Part shown: in pieces, positions 1 to 8,059 of the stretch
How the letters are laid out: each line of letters begins with the position of its first letter
Numbering within the stretch: the stretch's first letter is position 1
Assembly: GCA_944325315.1 (NCBI GenBank)
Contig: CALVAA010000018.1
Location: 1-39,577 of the forward strand
Length of the DNA: 39,577 nucleotides
Direction: 5' to 3'
Source: Candidatus Gastranaerophilales bacterium
Lineage (GTDB): Bacteria; Cyanobacteriota; Vampirovibrionia; Gastranaerophilales; Gastranaerophilaceae
The notes under the pieces: model-generated
Seen by the model: only the letters and a program-made list of their open reading frames with translations
Database searches by the model: none
Told to the model about the DNA's origin: nothing
Translations under genes and position numbers: made by a program

Positions 1-64
1 GCGATTCGAACGCCCGACATTCACCTTAGGAGGGTGACGTTCTATCCATCTGAACTACGTGGAC
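1..64 (-). tRNA. tRNA-Arg(CCT), 3' end cut off by window edge
   Basis: The minus strand reads as a tRNA. The acceptor 5' strand is GTCCACG, the D-arm stem is GTTC/GAAC, the anticodon stem is TCACC/GGTGA, and the T-loop is TTCGAAT. The seven-base anticodon loop CTCCTAA puts CCT at positions 34-36, which reads Arg AGG codons. The 3' half of the T-stem and the acceptor end lie outside the window. Identification is by hand folding. Confidence 0.9.
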
Positions 65-193
65 ATTTTACTTGATTGTAACATAAATATCTAAAAATAA
101 AATTATTGATTGTAAAGTTTTATTATTTTTCCTCTAATAATATAGCAAAAAATATTTTTGCATGTATTATATATATAAAACTTTTGAGGCAGT

Positions 194-328
194 ATGGACT
201 ATAAAATAAAAAAATATTTTATACGTAAATACAAAAGAACAAACAGTTCTTATGAATTTTTAACCTCCAATACCAATAATATAAATCGCCACTTTTCAAT
301 GTGGCGATTTATCGCTTTTAGAAAATAA
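194..328 (+). CDS. Possible small basic protein (44 aa)
   Basis: An ATG-to-TAA frame of 44 codons starts MDYKIKKYF and ends WRFIAFRK. A GAGG lies four bases before the ATG, which is a tight but usable spacing. The protein is very Lys/Arg/Asn-rich and resembles no family I know. The last third of the frame runs through a perfect 12-bp inverted repeat, and the stop lies 15 bases before the downstream ATPase start. It could be a leader peptide of that gene or a chance frame in AT-rich DNA. Confidence 0.28.
   Translation: MDYKIKKYFIRKYKRTNSSYEFLTSNTNNINRHFSMWRFIAFRK
281..312 (+). promoter_or_regulatory. 12-bp perfect hairpin in leader of AAA+ cluster
   Basis: ATAAATCGCCAC and GTGGCGATTTAT form a perfect 12-bp inverted repeat around an 8-base loop. 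It ends about 20 bases before the AAGGAAC ribosome-binding site of the ATPase gene. Only four T follow (CGCTTTTAG), so a terminator or attenuator is possible but not clear. It may instead protect or control the 5' end of the five-gene transcript. Confidence 0.55.
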
Positions 329-343
329 AAAGAAAGGAACAAA

Positions 344-1672
344 ATGAGAGTCAACAACATTTGCCAATCACCAAAAAATTATTATTTTAATTCTAGAAAA
401 CAATCGACAAAAAATCACCTAAATCAAACATTTGACACTGTATCATTCAAAAGTAAAAAGAAAGAAGCTCCTCTTCCGACTACTCCGGAAACAACAATAG
501 ATTGGGCATTGAATTGGGATAAAGAAAAAAGAAAACAAGAATTAAATAATAAATACGATAAAGCTGTTAAAGGAATGTCAATCTGGAAAAGACACTTTAC
601 AAATGCTCCTGAAAGTTTAAGAGCAACCTATGATAAAATTCTTGAAAAAGAAGAAATAGCAGCCAATGCTATAATAAAAAATTCCGTAATACTATCCATA
701 CAACAAAGTCGAAATATAGAAGCAAGCAAAGAAAACGCCACCAAAGAAGCAGAACTCAATAAAAGAGCAGAAAAAGTGAAAAAAATGGAAGATGCTTCAA
801 AAATTGCAGCCGCTTTTAAAATTTCCGGTTCAGGCGCAATAGATGATAGTATTGCAGGCTATGAAGCAGAAAAACAAATAATAAGAGAGATATTTACAGA
901 CCAAGTTGCAATGGAAAAAGCAGGTTTAGAAGCAGATGTACCTAATAGTGTTCTTTTTTACGGCCCTATTGGAACAGGTAAAACCACTTTTGTTAGAGCT
1001 GCAGCTAATGAAGCAGATTGCGAGCTTGTTGAAATGAATCCTGATACCGATAAATTTTCACAAGAAGTACATGAAAAGCTAAAAGAAGCAAAAACAAGAT
1101 ACCTTGAAGAAGGAAAAAGAACAGTAATTGCTATTAATGAAATAGAAACTCATCTTGAAGATACAAAAGAAAATTATAAAAATATTGCAAAAATGAAAAG
1201 CTGGCTTGATAACTGCGCTAAGCTTCCAACAGATACTTTTCAAAATGCCTATGCAACAACTTTTTTCTTTACAACAAATCATCCAACCGAAATAACAGAT
1301 GAAATATTACCAAGAGAAGAAAAAATTAAAAAACTGGTTTCTTTTGAACCCGCTTCAGAAGGAAATATTGAAGAAATTATAAGGTTTTATATTAATAAAT
1401 TTGATAAAGACGGTGAAATTATCGACCCAGATACAATTGACTATGAAGCAATAATTCAAAAAATGAATCCGGATAATAAAAAAGGAGCATTTGGAAACGA
1501 TAAAATTAAAAAAATAGTACAACTGGCTTGTTCTGATTACAACGTTGATATTGATAATAAAAAATCATTTGAAGAATATTTAAACAATAGAATCGATAAA
1601 GCTAAAAGAAATATCAGCCCGGAAAGATTAGAACAATACAGAGACCAAATAGAAAGTATATATGAGGAATAA
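344..1672 (+). CDS. AAA+ family ATPase, first gene of the cluster
   Basis: Single AAA+ module in the C-terminal half. Walker A is GPIGTGKT at residues 207-214. Walker B is VIAINE at 261-266, with Asn in place of the usual Asp before the catalytic Glu266. Sensor 1 is TTN at 310-312, Arg324 is a candidate arginine finger, and GAFGNDKI near 381 fits the sensor-2 helix region. Residues about 95-150 are charged and probably helical. The N-terminus is Asn-rich and holds VSFKSK at 33-38, a motif shared with neighbouring proteins. AAGGAAC precedes the start, and the next gene begins 3 bases after the stop, so co-transcription is likely. AAA+ proteins remodel protein or nucleic acid; the substrate here is unknown. 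Confidence 0.85.
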   Translation: MRVNNICQSPKNYYFNSRKQSTKNHLNQTFDTVSFKSKKKEAPLPTTPETTIDWALNWDKEKRKQELNNKYDKAVKGMSIWKRHFTNAPESLRATYDKILEKEEIAANAIIKNSVILSIQQSRNIEASKENATKEAELNKRAEKVKKMEDASKIAAAFKISGSGAIDDSIAGYEAEKQIIREIFTDQVAMEKAGLEADVPNSVLFYGPIGTGKTTFVRAAANEADCELVEMNPDTDKFSQEVHEKLKEAKTRYLEEGKRTVIAINEIETHLEDTKENYKNIAKMKSWLDNCAKLPTDTFQNAYATTFFFTTNHPTEITDEILPREEKIKKLVSFEPASEGNIEEIIRFYINKFDKDGEIIDPDTIDYEAIIQKMNPDNKKGAFGNDKIKKIVQLACSDYNVDIDNKKSFEEYLNNRIDKAKRNISPERLEQYRDQIESIYEE

Positions 1673-1675
1673 ATT

Positions 1676-2479
1676 ATGCAAATACAAAAAATAAATAACT
1701 ACAATAATATTACTTTTCAAAAAGAAAAACCGGAAAAAAGAAAAGATAAACAAAACAATCATTTATCTTGTGATATAAAAGAATTTGAAAAAAACGGCAA
1801 AAAACAAATTTGTTTTATATGCAATAAAGACGAGTTAGTAGCTTTTTTAAATTATATTATATCAAAAATACCTGTCTTTAATAAAAACAAATATAAAACA
1901 ATTGATATTAAAATGGATGCCAATTTAGATAAAAAAGAACAAATAATAGATGAAAATAACGAAAATGAGCCAACTCCGGCTAAAACTCCAACTATTAAAG
2001 AGCCAATATTCCCAACACCAAAATTTTCTTCAAACCCTACAATAGAACAAAGGGATGAATATGTTAGCGAACTATTAAAATACATAAATAGCACCCCGGA
2101 CACCAAACTTCAACTAAAAGGACTAAAAGAAATTGAAAAATATGGGATAAATAGAGACGACATCTGCCATATTGGAACTTTTGCACTAGACAACGACGAA
2201 AGCGTTATCAGAGAATGCTTAAAAATATATCAAAAACATGGCACAAATGATGATGCCTTTGAAGTAATAGAACCCATTGTAGGTGAAATTCGAATAAAAG
2301 AAGAAGAAACTTTTATTGAAGTCCTAAAAACCATACAAAAACTGGCACATCTTGAAAACGAAACACCGAAAGATAGAGAAATTATTTTAAGACCGGTAAG
2401 AAAGCTTTTAGACAATGAAAATGAAAACATAAGAAAAATGGCTCAAGAAACGCTTGATAAAATTACTCCTGATTCATAA
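1676..2479 (+). CDS. HEAT-like repeat protein, soluble version
   Basis: 267 residues with no clear membrane segment. The N-terminus has an Asn-rich stretch with ITFQK at 12-16. A Pro/Glu-rich linker leads into about 150 C-terminal residues that divide into roughly four helical hairpins of 30-40 residues (for example GLKEIEKYG, ECLKIYQKHG, VLKTIQKLA), as in HEAT or other alpha-solenoid scaffolds. That domain is identical, residue and base, to the end of the next protein. GAGGAA before the ATG overlaps the end of the ATPase gene. A protein-binding adaptor role is inferred from the fold only. Confidence 0.75.
   Translation: MQIQKINNYNNITFQKEKPEKRKDKQNNHLSCDIKEFEKNGKKQICFICNKDELVAFLNYIISKIPVFNKNKYKTIDIKMDANLDKKEQIIDENNENEPTPAKTPTIKEPIFPTPKFSSNPTIEQRDEYVSELLKYINSTPDTKLQLKGLKEIEKYGINRDDICHIGTFALDNDESVIRECLKIYQKHGTNDDAFEVIEPIVGEIRIKEEETFIEVLKTIQKLAHLENETPKDREIILRPVRKLLDNENENIRKMAQETLDKITPDS
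2008..2455 (+). repeat. 448-bp exact direct repeat, copy 1
   Basis: Every base matches 3023-3470, an offset of 1015. The identity starts in the linker codons of the 267-aa protein and stops eight codons before its stop. Flanking sequence is unrelated on both sides. Confidence 0.95.
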
Positions 2480-2540
2480 CCCACTAAAAGCAATTTTTCA
2501 TATTTACATGTTTTACTAAACTTAAGGATTTGGTGATAAA

Positions 2541-3488
2541 ATGCAAGAATATATCAACAGCATAAATACTTTAGGGGCTAAAGAGCCCCTAAAGCCCAGT
2601 ACAAGACAAAACAATATTTCACAAAAAAAAGAAATACAACAAGACAAATTTGAAAAACAAGAAAATAAAAAACAAGATAAAAATAAAATTATAAAAACAG
2701 GGATAGCTCTAACAAGCTTAGTTTTAGCCGGGATTGCCTTTTTAAAACGTAAACAAATCAGCAATTTTATTTCAAATTTATTTAAAAAGAAAACATTAAC
2801 GCCTGAAGAGTATATAAAAACAGGTACTTCTAAAAAAGTTGAAATTAAACCGGAAGCAGTTAATAATGCTGATATTAAACAGGTTAAATTTGAACCCGTT
2901 AAAACTAAACCTGCAAAAAAAGAACCAACTGAAATTAAACCTGAAACGATTGCTCAAAAAAGAAAAAGACTAAGTCTTGAAAGAGCTAAAGAACCAACAA
3001 AAATCAACAAACCACTAAACGAATTCCCAACACCAAAATTTTCTTCAAACCCTACAATAGAACAAAGGGATGAATATGTTAGCGAACTATTAAAATACAT
3101 AAATAGCACCCCGGACACCAAACTTCAACTAAAAGGACTAAAAGAAATTGAAAAATATGGGATAAATAGAGACGACATCTGCCATATTGGAACTTTTGCA
3201 CTAGACAACGACGAAAGCGTTATCAGAGAATGCTTAAAAATATATCAAAAACATGGCACAAATGATGATGCCTTTGAAGTAATAGAACCCATTGTAGGTG
3301 AAATTCGAATAAAAGAAGAAGAAACTTTTATTGAAGTCCTAAAAACCATACAAAAACTGGCACATCTTGAAAACGAAACACCGAAAGATAGAGAAATTAT
3401 TTTAAGACCGGTAAGAAAGCTTTTAGACAATGAAAATGAAAACATAAGAAAAATGGCTCAAGAAACGCTTAAAAAAATAGATAAATAA
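2541..3488 (+). CDS. HEAT-like repeat protein, membrane-anchored version
   Basis: 315 residues. A Lys/Gln-rich cytoplasmic-looking start is followed by one hydrophobic segment at about residues 53-68 (TGIALTSLVLAGIAFL) flanked by Lys/Arg. Then come a Lys/Pro/Glu-rich linker and the same four-hairpin helical domain found in the upstream protein. The two genes therefore make soluble and membrane-tethered carriers of one identical domain. The N-terminal halves are unrelated. AAGGATTTGGTGA precedes the ATG. The function is unknown. Confidence 0.75.
   Translation: MQEYINSINTLGAKEPLKPSTRQNNISQKKEIQQDKFEKQENKKQDKNKIIKTGIALTSLVLAGIAFLKRKQISNFISNLFKKKTLTPEEYIKTGTSKKVEIKPEAVNNADIKQVKFEPVKTKPAKKEPTEIKPETIAQKRKRLSLERAKEPTKINKPLNEFPTPKFSSNPTIEQRDEYVSELLKYINSTPDTKLQLKGLKEIEKYGINRDDICHIGTFALDNDESVIRECLKIYQKHGTNDDAFEVIEPIVGEIRIKEEETFIEVLKTIQKLAHLENETPKDREIILRPVRKLLDNENENIRKMAQETLKKIDK
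3023..3470 (+). repeat. 448-bp exact direct repeat, copy 2
   Basis: Second copy of the segment at 2008-2455, ending six codons before the stop of the 315-aa protein. No synonymous differences are visible, which points to very recent duplication or ongoing gene conversion. Confidence 0.95.
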
Positions 3489-3505
3489 AAAACAAGGGAG
3501 AGCAA

Positions 3506-6433
3506 ATGAAAATAGATTTAAATATAAATAACTTTACTTATAAAAAGCGAAATTATAAAGCAAAAAGACAAAACAACAATAATCAAACTTTTAATAGTTA
3601 TTCAAACAATAACTATCCTTTTAATTATTGTTCAAATAATTTTATAGCATTTAAAGGAAAAAATACTTTACAGGAAGACTATAACAATAGCTCTACAAAA
3701 CTTCAGGAAGAAAAACTAACACAAATGCTTGTTGAGCCGACATTAGAAAACTCTGATTATATTCCTTCGGCTTTATTATTGTATAGTGAAAACGATAAAA
3801 AAACTACAGCACTGATTGATAAAATAAGTAAAGAAATGAATGCCAGAGTTATAGAACTGGATACACAAAAAGATGACTTTAGTAAAGATACTTATAACTT
3901 ACTTAAAAATTCAAGAGAAAATTACATTCAAAACAATCAAAAAACTCTTATTGTTGTAAAAAATTCTGATTTATATCTTTCTGATTCTCGTGCAAGCTAC
4001 AAAAATGTAGCAACAATGAAAAATTGGCTTTATAATTGTGCCAAAAACCCATACGATACAATGCAAAACCAGTACGCAACAATTTTTCTATTGACAACAG
4101 ATAACCCAAAAGATATTAGCTCTGTGATTTTAGATCACGATGGATTTGGCGGTGTTGTTTGCATTCAGGGAAATAGTATAGAAGATATTAAAAATTTAGT
4201 CAATTCTTATATTGAAACAGAAGAAATAGAACCATTATCTAAAGATGAACTTGATGATATTGCACAAAATTTAAGTATAAACAAAGAAACCGGCGGCTTT
4301 AGCGACGATAAGATTAAATCTATTATAAATAAAGCTATAACAGAAGAAAAAAACGGCAGTGAAAAAAGCTTTAGTCAAATTTTAAATGAAAAAATCGCTA
4401 CAGCAAAAAGGGATATATCCCCGAGAGCAGCAGCTAAAATTTTAGAGTCAAGAAAGTGGTTAGTTGAAAACGGCTGGATTGAAGTTCCAAAATTTAAAAA
4501 CATTGATGAAGGTTTTTTGAATAAAATTGAAGCAGATTGTAGCAAAAATGCGGTTAACAGATTAAAAGATAATAAGCTAACAAAAGTTTACCATGACAAC
4601 AGTAACTTTATTCAAAATGCAGCCGGATACGATGTTGAAAGCCTAAAAGATGCAACAATAGGAGGTAAAAAGCTCATTGATTTTTGGCTTGAAATTTCTG
4701 ATGATAATATTTCAAACAAAGATAACCAAAGATTAAAAAACATGTGGTTTGATGAAATTTTAAGTGATGAAGATAAAACAAACGAATTAATTTCAAAAAC
4801 TCTTGATATACTTGAAAAAGAAAATAAATCAATTGAAATGGCAAGAGAAGCTTACTTTGATATTATCGAAAATGATGAAACAATAACTTTTGAGCAAAAA
4901 GAAATTTTAATCCAACAACAAGAAAGCAAGATGTTTTTTGATGTGGTTATATATGGAATAAACCCGGATAGTATTATTCAAATTGAAGACAATGTATTAT
5001 CAACATTAGATTTACTTTCCGGGGAAAAAGAAAGAATCAGAGAAAACGCAAATGAAAATATATTCAAACAAGCAAAAGATATAACGATTCTATCCGGTGA
5101 AGATTCAAATGACACTATAGCAGTCAACTATATTTTCCAATTAGTCTCAAATGCTGCAGTGAATGGGGATTTAGAAGAAAAAGAAAATATAAAATCCGTT
5201 TTAAAAAGTTTTAATTTGGCTAAAGAAACAGGAAACCTTGAACAATTAGCTATTGATTGGAAAAAACTTGTTAATATTAGTGAAAATTATTTTAATACAA
5301 CAGCATTAGATGATATAACAGATAAAAACATAGAACTTTTGAATTCAATCAACAATAAAAAAGAAAATATTACCGATAAATCTGTGCAAAAATTGTTAAA
5401 TAATCCTGCTTTAACTATTGAGCAAAAAGAATTTACTGTAAGGTATGCTAACAATACCAACTTCAAAACAATGATTAAAAACCCGAATATTGATATTGAA
5501 AAAATCATAGAAAACCTTGTATTCTTTGAAGCAGATAACAAAAACCTTATTCAAAAAGCAAATCTTGATATTTCAGGTAATGAATTTAGCAAAATGATGG
5601 ATGATAAATTCAAACAAATTCATCGTGAAGCTAAAGATATTAATATTCAGGGAAATAAAATTGCTTCAAAGCTTGATAGTATTAACTCATCCATAAAAGA
5701 ACAAAACGGAATTATTAATGAATTTATAGATAACTTTAGCCAATATGCACAAAATTCTTTAGCTATTCAAGGATATCAACTAGAACAATTAGTAAATGCA
5801 AATGGTTTATTATCTTCAATAAATACAAATACTAAAGAAATCAATACATACACAAAGACTCTTGTTAGAGCACAGTTAATTGAACTTGAAAAAGATAAAT
5901 ACTATAAAGATATTGTGCCGGAACTTGTAAGTTTACTTCCGGCTGATGAACAGATTGATGTTAAAGATTTTCTTTTAGAGGTTGATAAATTAGCTAAAAA
6001 AGAAAAGAATGCTCTAAGAAAGAAAAAAATTATAAAAGCAGCGGCAGTTGTTTTAGGAACTGTAACAGCAGGCGTGGCGTTGTATTACTTTGGCCCTGAT
6101 GTCGTAGCACATCTTTTATCTCAAACTAATCCGCAAGCAGCGGCGGCTTTAATGGCAAATGGCGCAACTGCTTCAAGCTTAGCAAGGAAATTAGGCAGTG
6201 CAAACGCTCCGGATATTAGTTTTAAATCTAATGAAAATAATGAAAATATTAAAGAAGCATTAGATAAAATAAGCCCTATAGGAAGGTTTAATGATATAAT
6301 CAGAGAAATCGAAAAAAACCCAAATGGCTCATATAATATAGCAAAAATAACAGAAAAGATGTCTCCGGCTGATGCTGTAAAATTTAAAAGTTTTGCAGAA
6401 AAATTACAAATCTTAGGAGTAAATATAAAATGA
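3506..6433 (+). CDS. Large membrane protein with a degenerate (pseudo) AAA+ domain
   Basis: 975 residues. An Asn-rich N-terminus carries IAFKGK at 47-52. Residues about 85-300 align with the AAA+ module of the 344-1672 protein: YKN-x-A-x-MK-x-WL-x-NCAK is shared, as is a GGFSDDKI sensor-2-like stretch. The catalytic motifs are lost. Walker A has become SENDKKTT (94-101, one residue short and without glycines), Walker B NE has become KN (152-153), and sensor-1 Asn has become Asp199. A long helical, coiled-coil-like region fills about 310-840. One membrane segment follows at about 845-862 (AAVVLGTVTAGVALYYFG), and an ISFKSN motif recurs near 904. GGGAG precedes the start. Confidence 0.8.
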   Translation: MKIDLNINNFTYKKRNYKAKRQNNNNQTFNSYSNNNYPFNYCSNNFIAFKGKNTLQEDYNNSSTKLQEEKLTQMLVEPTLENSDYIPSALLLYSENDKKTTALIDKISKEMNARVIELDTQKDDFSKDTYNLLKNSRENYIQNNQKTLIVVKNSDLYLSDSRASYKNVATMKNWLYNCAKNPYDTMQNQYATIFLLTTDNPKDISSVILDHDGFGGVVCIQGNSIEDIKNLVNSYIETEEIEPLSKDELDDIAQNLSINKETGGFSDDKIKSIINKAITEEKNGSEKSFSQILNEKIATAKRDISPRAAAKILESRKWLVENGWIEVPKFKNIDEGFLNKIEADCSKNAVNRLKDNKLTKVYHDNSNFIQNAAGYDVESLKDATIGGKKLIDFWLEISDDNISNKDNQRLKNMWFDEILSDEDKTNELISKTLDILEKENKSIEMAREAYFDIIENDETITFEQKEILIQQQESKMFFDVVIYGINPDSIIQIEDNVLSTLDLLSGEKERIRENANENIFKQAKDITILSGEDSNDTIAVNYIFQLVSNAAVNGDLEEKENIKSVLKSFNLAKETGNLEQLAIDWKKLVNISENYFNTTALDDITDKNIELLNSINNKKENITDKSVQKLLNNPALTIEQKEFTVRYANNTNFKTMIKNPNIDIEKIIENLVFFEADNKNLIQKANLDISGNEFSKMMDDKFKQIHREAKDINIQGNKIASKLDSINSSIKEQNGIINEFIDNFSQYAQNSLAIQGYQLEQLVNANGLLSSINTNTKEINTYTKTLVRAQLIELEKDKYYKDIVPELVSLLPADEQIDVKDFLLEVDKLAKKEKNALRKKKIIKAAAVVLGTVTAGVALYYFGPDVVAHLLSQTNPQAAAALMANGATASSLARKLGSANAPDISFKSNENNENIKEALDKISPIGRFNDIIREIEKNPNGSYNIAKITEKMSPADAVKFKSFAEKLQILGVNIK

Positions 6434-7770
6434 TAAAAGCAGAAAATATAAAAATAAATAATTTTATTAATTTCAAAAACGCCCAAATTCAAAAAAAATC
6501 AAATAAAGATAATAAAGAACAAAACCCTAAAATTGGTTTTCAATTTATGGATTTTGAAAATTATAAAAAAACAGCGCTATATAATTCCATAGATAGTATG
6601 GGTGCAAATCATTACGACTTTAATGATTATAAGGAATACACTTTAAAAAACAATTTAAAAGTTTGTATTGATAAATCAGATTTAGCTAAAGAAATTGAAG
6701 GAAAAATACTTATAACACCAAAAGATGATGTTGATAATCTAAAGTTGAGTCTTTTAGCTGATATGATGCGTCTAAATAAAACCAGTGACCGAAATAAAGA
6801 CGGTTTTTATATAGGAATAGGCAAAACCAACACCCAACTGTATCCGATTTTTTATTCCGATAATAAAAACTTAAAAAACTGTCTTGAAGCCCTTGTTGAC
6901 ACTCTTTCCAATCCGGTTCTCAGCGAAGAGCTTTTAGAGCAGGCTAAAAACCAGGAAAAAGAATTTATAAAAGAACCAAATCTTGCCATAAAAAAAGCAG
7001 AGGATTATATAGTTAACAAAAACAAAGAGATAACCGCTCAAGACATCGATAAGGTAACACTTGGTGATATTAAAAAATTTCATAATGAAATACTAACAAA
7101 TTCTCAAGCAAACATCATATTTTTAGTTCCTAAAGATTTTTCAAATGAAAATGAAATTTTAAATACTCTATCCAAATTTCCGACTTTAAAACCGTTTGAT
7201 GAAAAATATTTCAAAAAAACCATTTTGCCGCAAAATGAAAATAAAACATTTTACAGCAGAATCTGTGACAAACCGGAGTATGCAAAGCTTTTCGTTCTTG
7301 AAAATAATGCAACGCTTAAAAATGAATTGACTGCAATGCTTTTATATGACTATTATTTGGAAATAATAAAAAGAAATTATAATGAAAAAGAACTTACTGC
7401 AAAGAGTAATTACCTTGCTTTCGAAAACGAAGGGGCAATTATGCTTGGTGCAGTTTCTAAGGATAGCAAAAAAAGCGATATTAATGCTTTAAAAAAAGCA
7501 GTTGATTTAAGTATTGAAAAATTGATGAGTGAAAAAATAAACAAAGAAGATTTAGACAAAATAAAAAAAGAAAGAAAATACAAGATCATTAAAGATTATA
7601 AGTATAATTTTTTTAGAGCCGATATTGCCCTAAACAGATTTAGAGATGCAGATAATACCTTAAAATCTCAATTAAAAATACTTGAAAGTATTACAGCGGA
7701 AGACATTCAAGAAGCTGCAAAAAATTGTTTTGCAAAACCCTATATTGAAGCAATTGAGGAACAAATATAA
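6430..7770 (+). CDS. M16 peptidase-like protein lacking the zinc site
   Basis: 446 residues with the layout of an M16 (insulinase/pitrilysin-like) half. YTLKNNLKV at 70-78 matches the usual N-L-V start of the fold, and VTLGDIKKFHNEIL matches the conserved helix that precedes the second subdomain. Where active members carry H-x-x-E-H, this protein has L-L-A-D-M (108-112) just before a conserved Thr, so both His ligands and the Glu are gone. The N-terminus carries INFKN at 13-17. The start overlaps the previous stop by four bases (ATGA). As with non-catalytic M16 subunits elsewhere, a binding or partner role is likely; this is inference. Confidence 0.75.
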   Translation: MIKAENIKINNFINFKNAQIQKKSNKDNKEQNPKIGFQFMDFENYKKTALYNSIDSMGANHYDFNDYKEYTLKNNLKVCIDKSDLAKEIEGKILITPKDDVDNLKLSLLADMMRLNKTSDRNKDGFYIGIGKTNTQLYPIFYSDNKNLKNCLEALVDTLSNPVLSEELLEQAKNQEKEFIKEPNLAIKKAEDYIVNKNKEITAQDIDKVTLGDIKKFHNEILTNSQANIIFLVPKDFSNENEILNTLSKFPTLKPFDEKYFKKTILPQNENKTFYSRICDKPEYAKLFVLENNATLKNELTAMLLYDYYLEIIKRNYNEKELTAKSNYLAFENEGAIMLGAVSKDSKKSDINALKKAVDLSIEKLMSEKINKEDLDKIKKERKYKIIKDYKYNFFRADIALNRFRDADNTLKSQLKILESITAEDIQEAAKNCFAKPYIEAIEEQI

Positions 7771-7779
7771 AATTTATTC

Positions 7780-7819
7780 AATATTAAAGCACCTCAAATA
7801 TTTGAGGTGCTTTAATATT
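7780..7819. terminator. Bidirectional intrinsic terminator
   Basis: AATATTAAAGCACCTCAAA pairs with TTTGAGGTGCTTTAATATT over 19 bp with almost no loop. T-rich tracts follow on both strands. It lies between the convergent ends of the pseudo-M16 gene and rpsN, and probably ends both transcripts. Confidence 0.9.
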
Positions 7820-7829
7820 TATTAATTTT

Positions 7830-8036
7830 TTACCAAGATGCTTTAGTTACACCCGGCAATAAACCTTGATGTGCCATTTTTCTAAGGCAGATTCTGCAAA
7901 TGCCGAAATCTCTGTGGAATCCGTGAGGTCTTCCGCAGATAGAACAACGATTGTGAAGTCTAACTTTTGGATATTTACCCTTAAGAGCTAATGCTTCTCG
8001 TTTTTGTTCTTTATTTATCATTGCTTTTTTAGCCAT
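7830..8036 (-). CDS. rpsN: 30S ribosomal protein uS14, zinc-binding type
   Basis: 68 residues; binds the head of the small subunit near S3 and S10. Two C-x-x-C pairs (CSIC near residue 32 and CRIC near 47) frame [11 protein letters not shown], as in the short zinc-binding S14 form rather than the about 100-residue zinc-free form usual in cyanobacteria. AGGAGAAG lies upstream of the ATG. It is the last gene of the operon here: the genes that normally follow (rpsH, rplF, rplR, rpsE, rplO, secY) are missing and a terminator follows. Confidence 0.95.
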   Translation of the reverse strand: MAKKAMINKEQKREALALKGKYPKVRLHNRCSICGRPHGFHRDFGICRICLRKMAHQGLLPGVTKASW

Positions 8037-8059
8037 TTTATAACTTCTCCTATTTGTAA

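Noticed and set aside
6121..6492. 123-codon minus-strand frame over the end of the pseudo-AAA+ gene
   Set aside because: Antisense to two overlapping, Shine-Dalgarno-led genes; no start signal.
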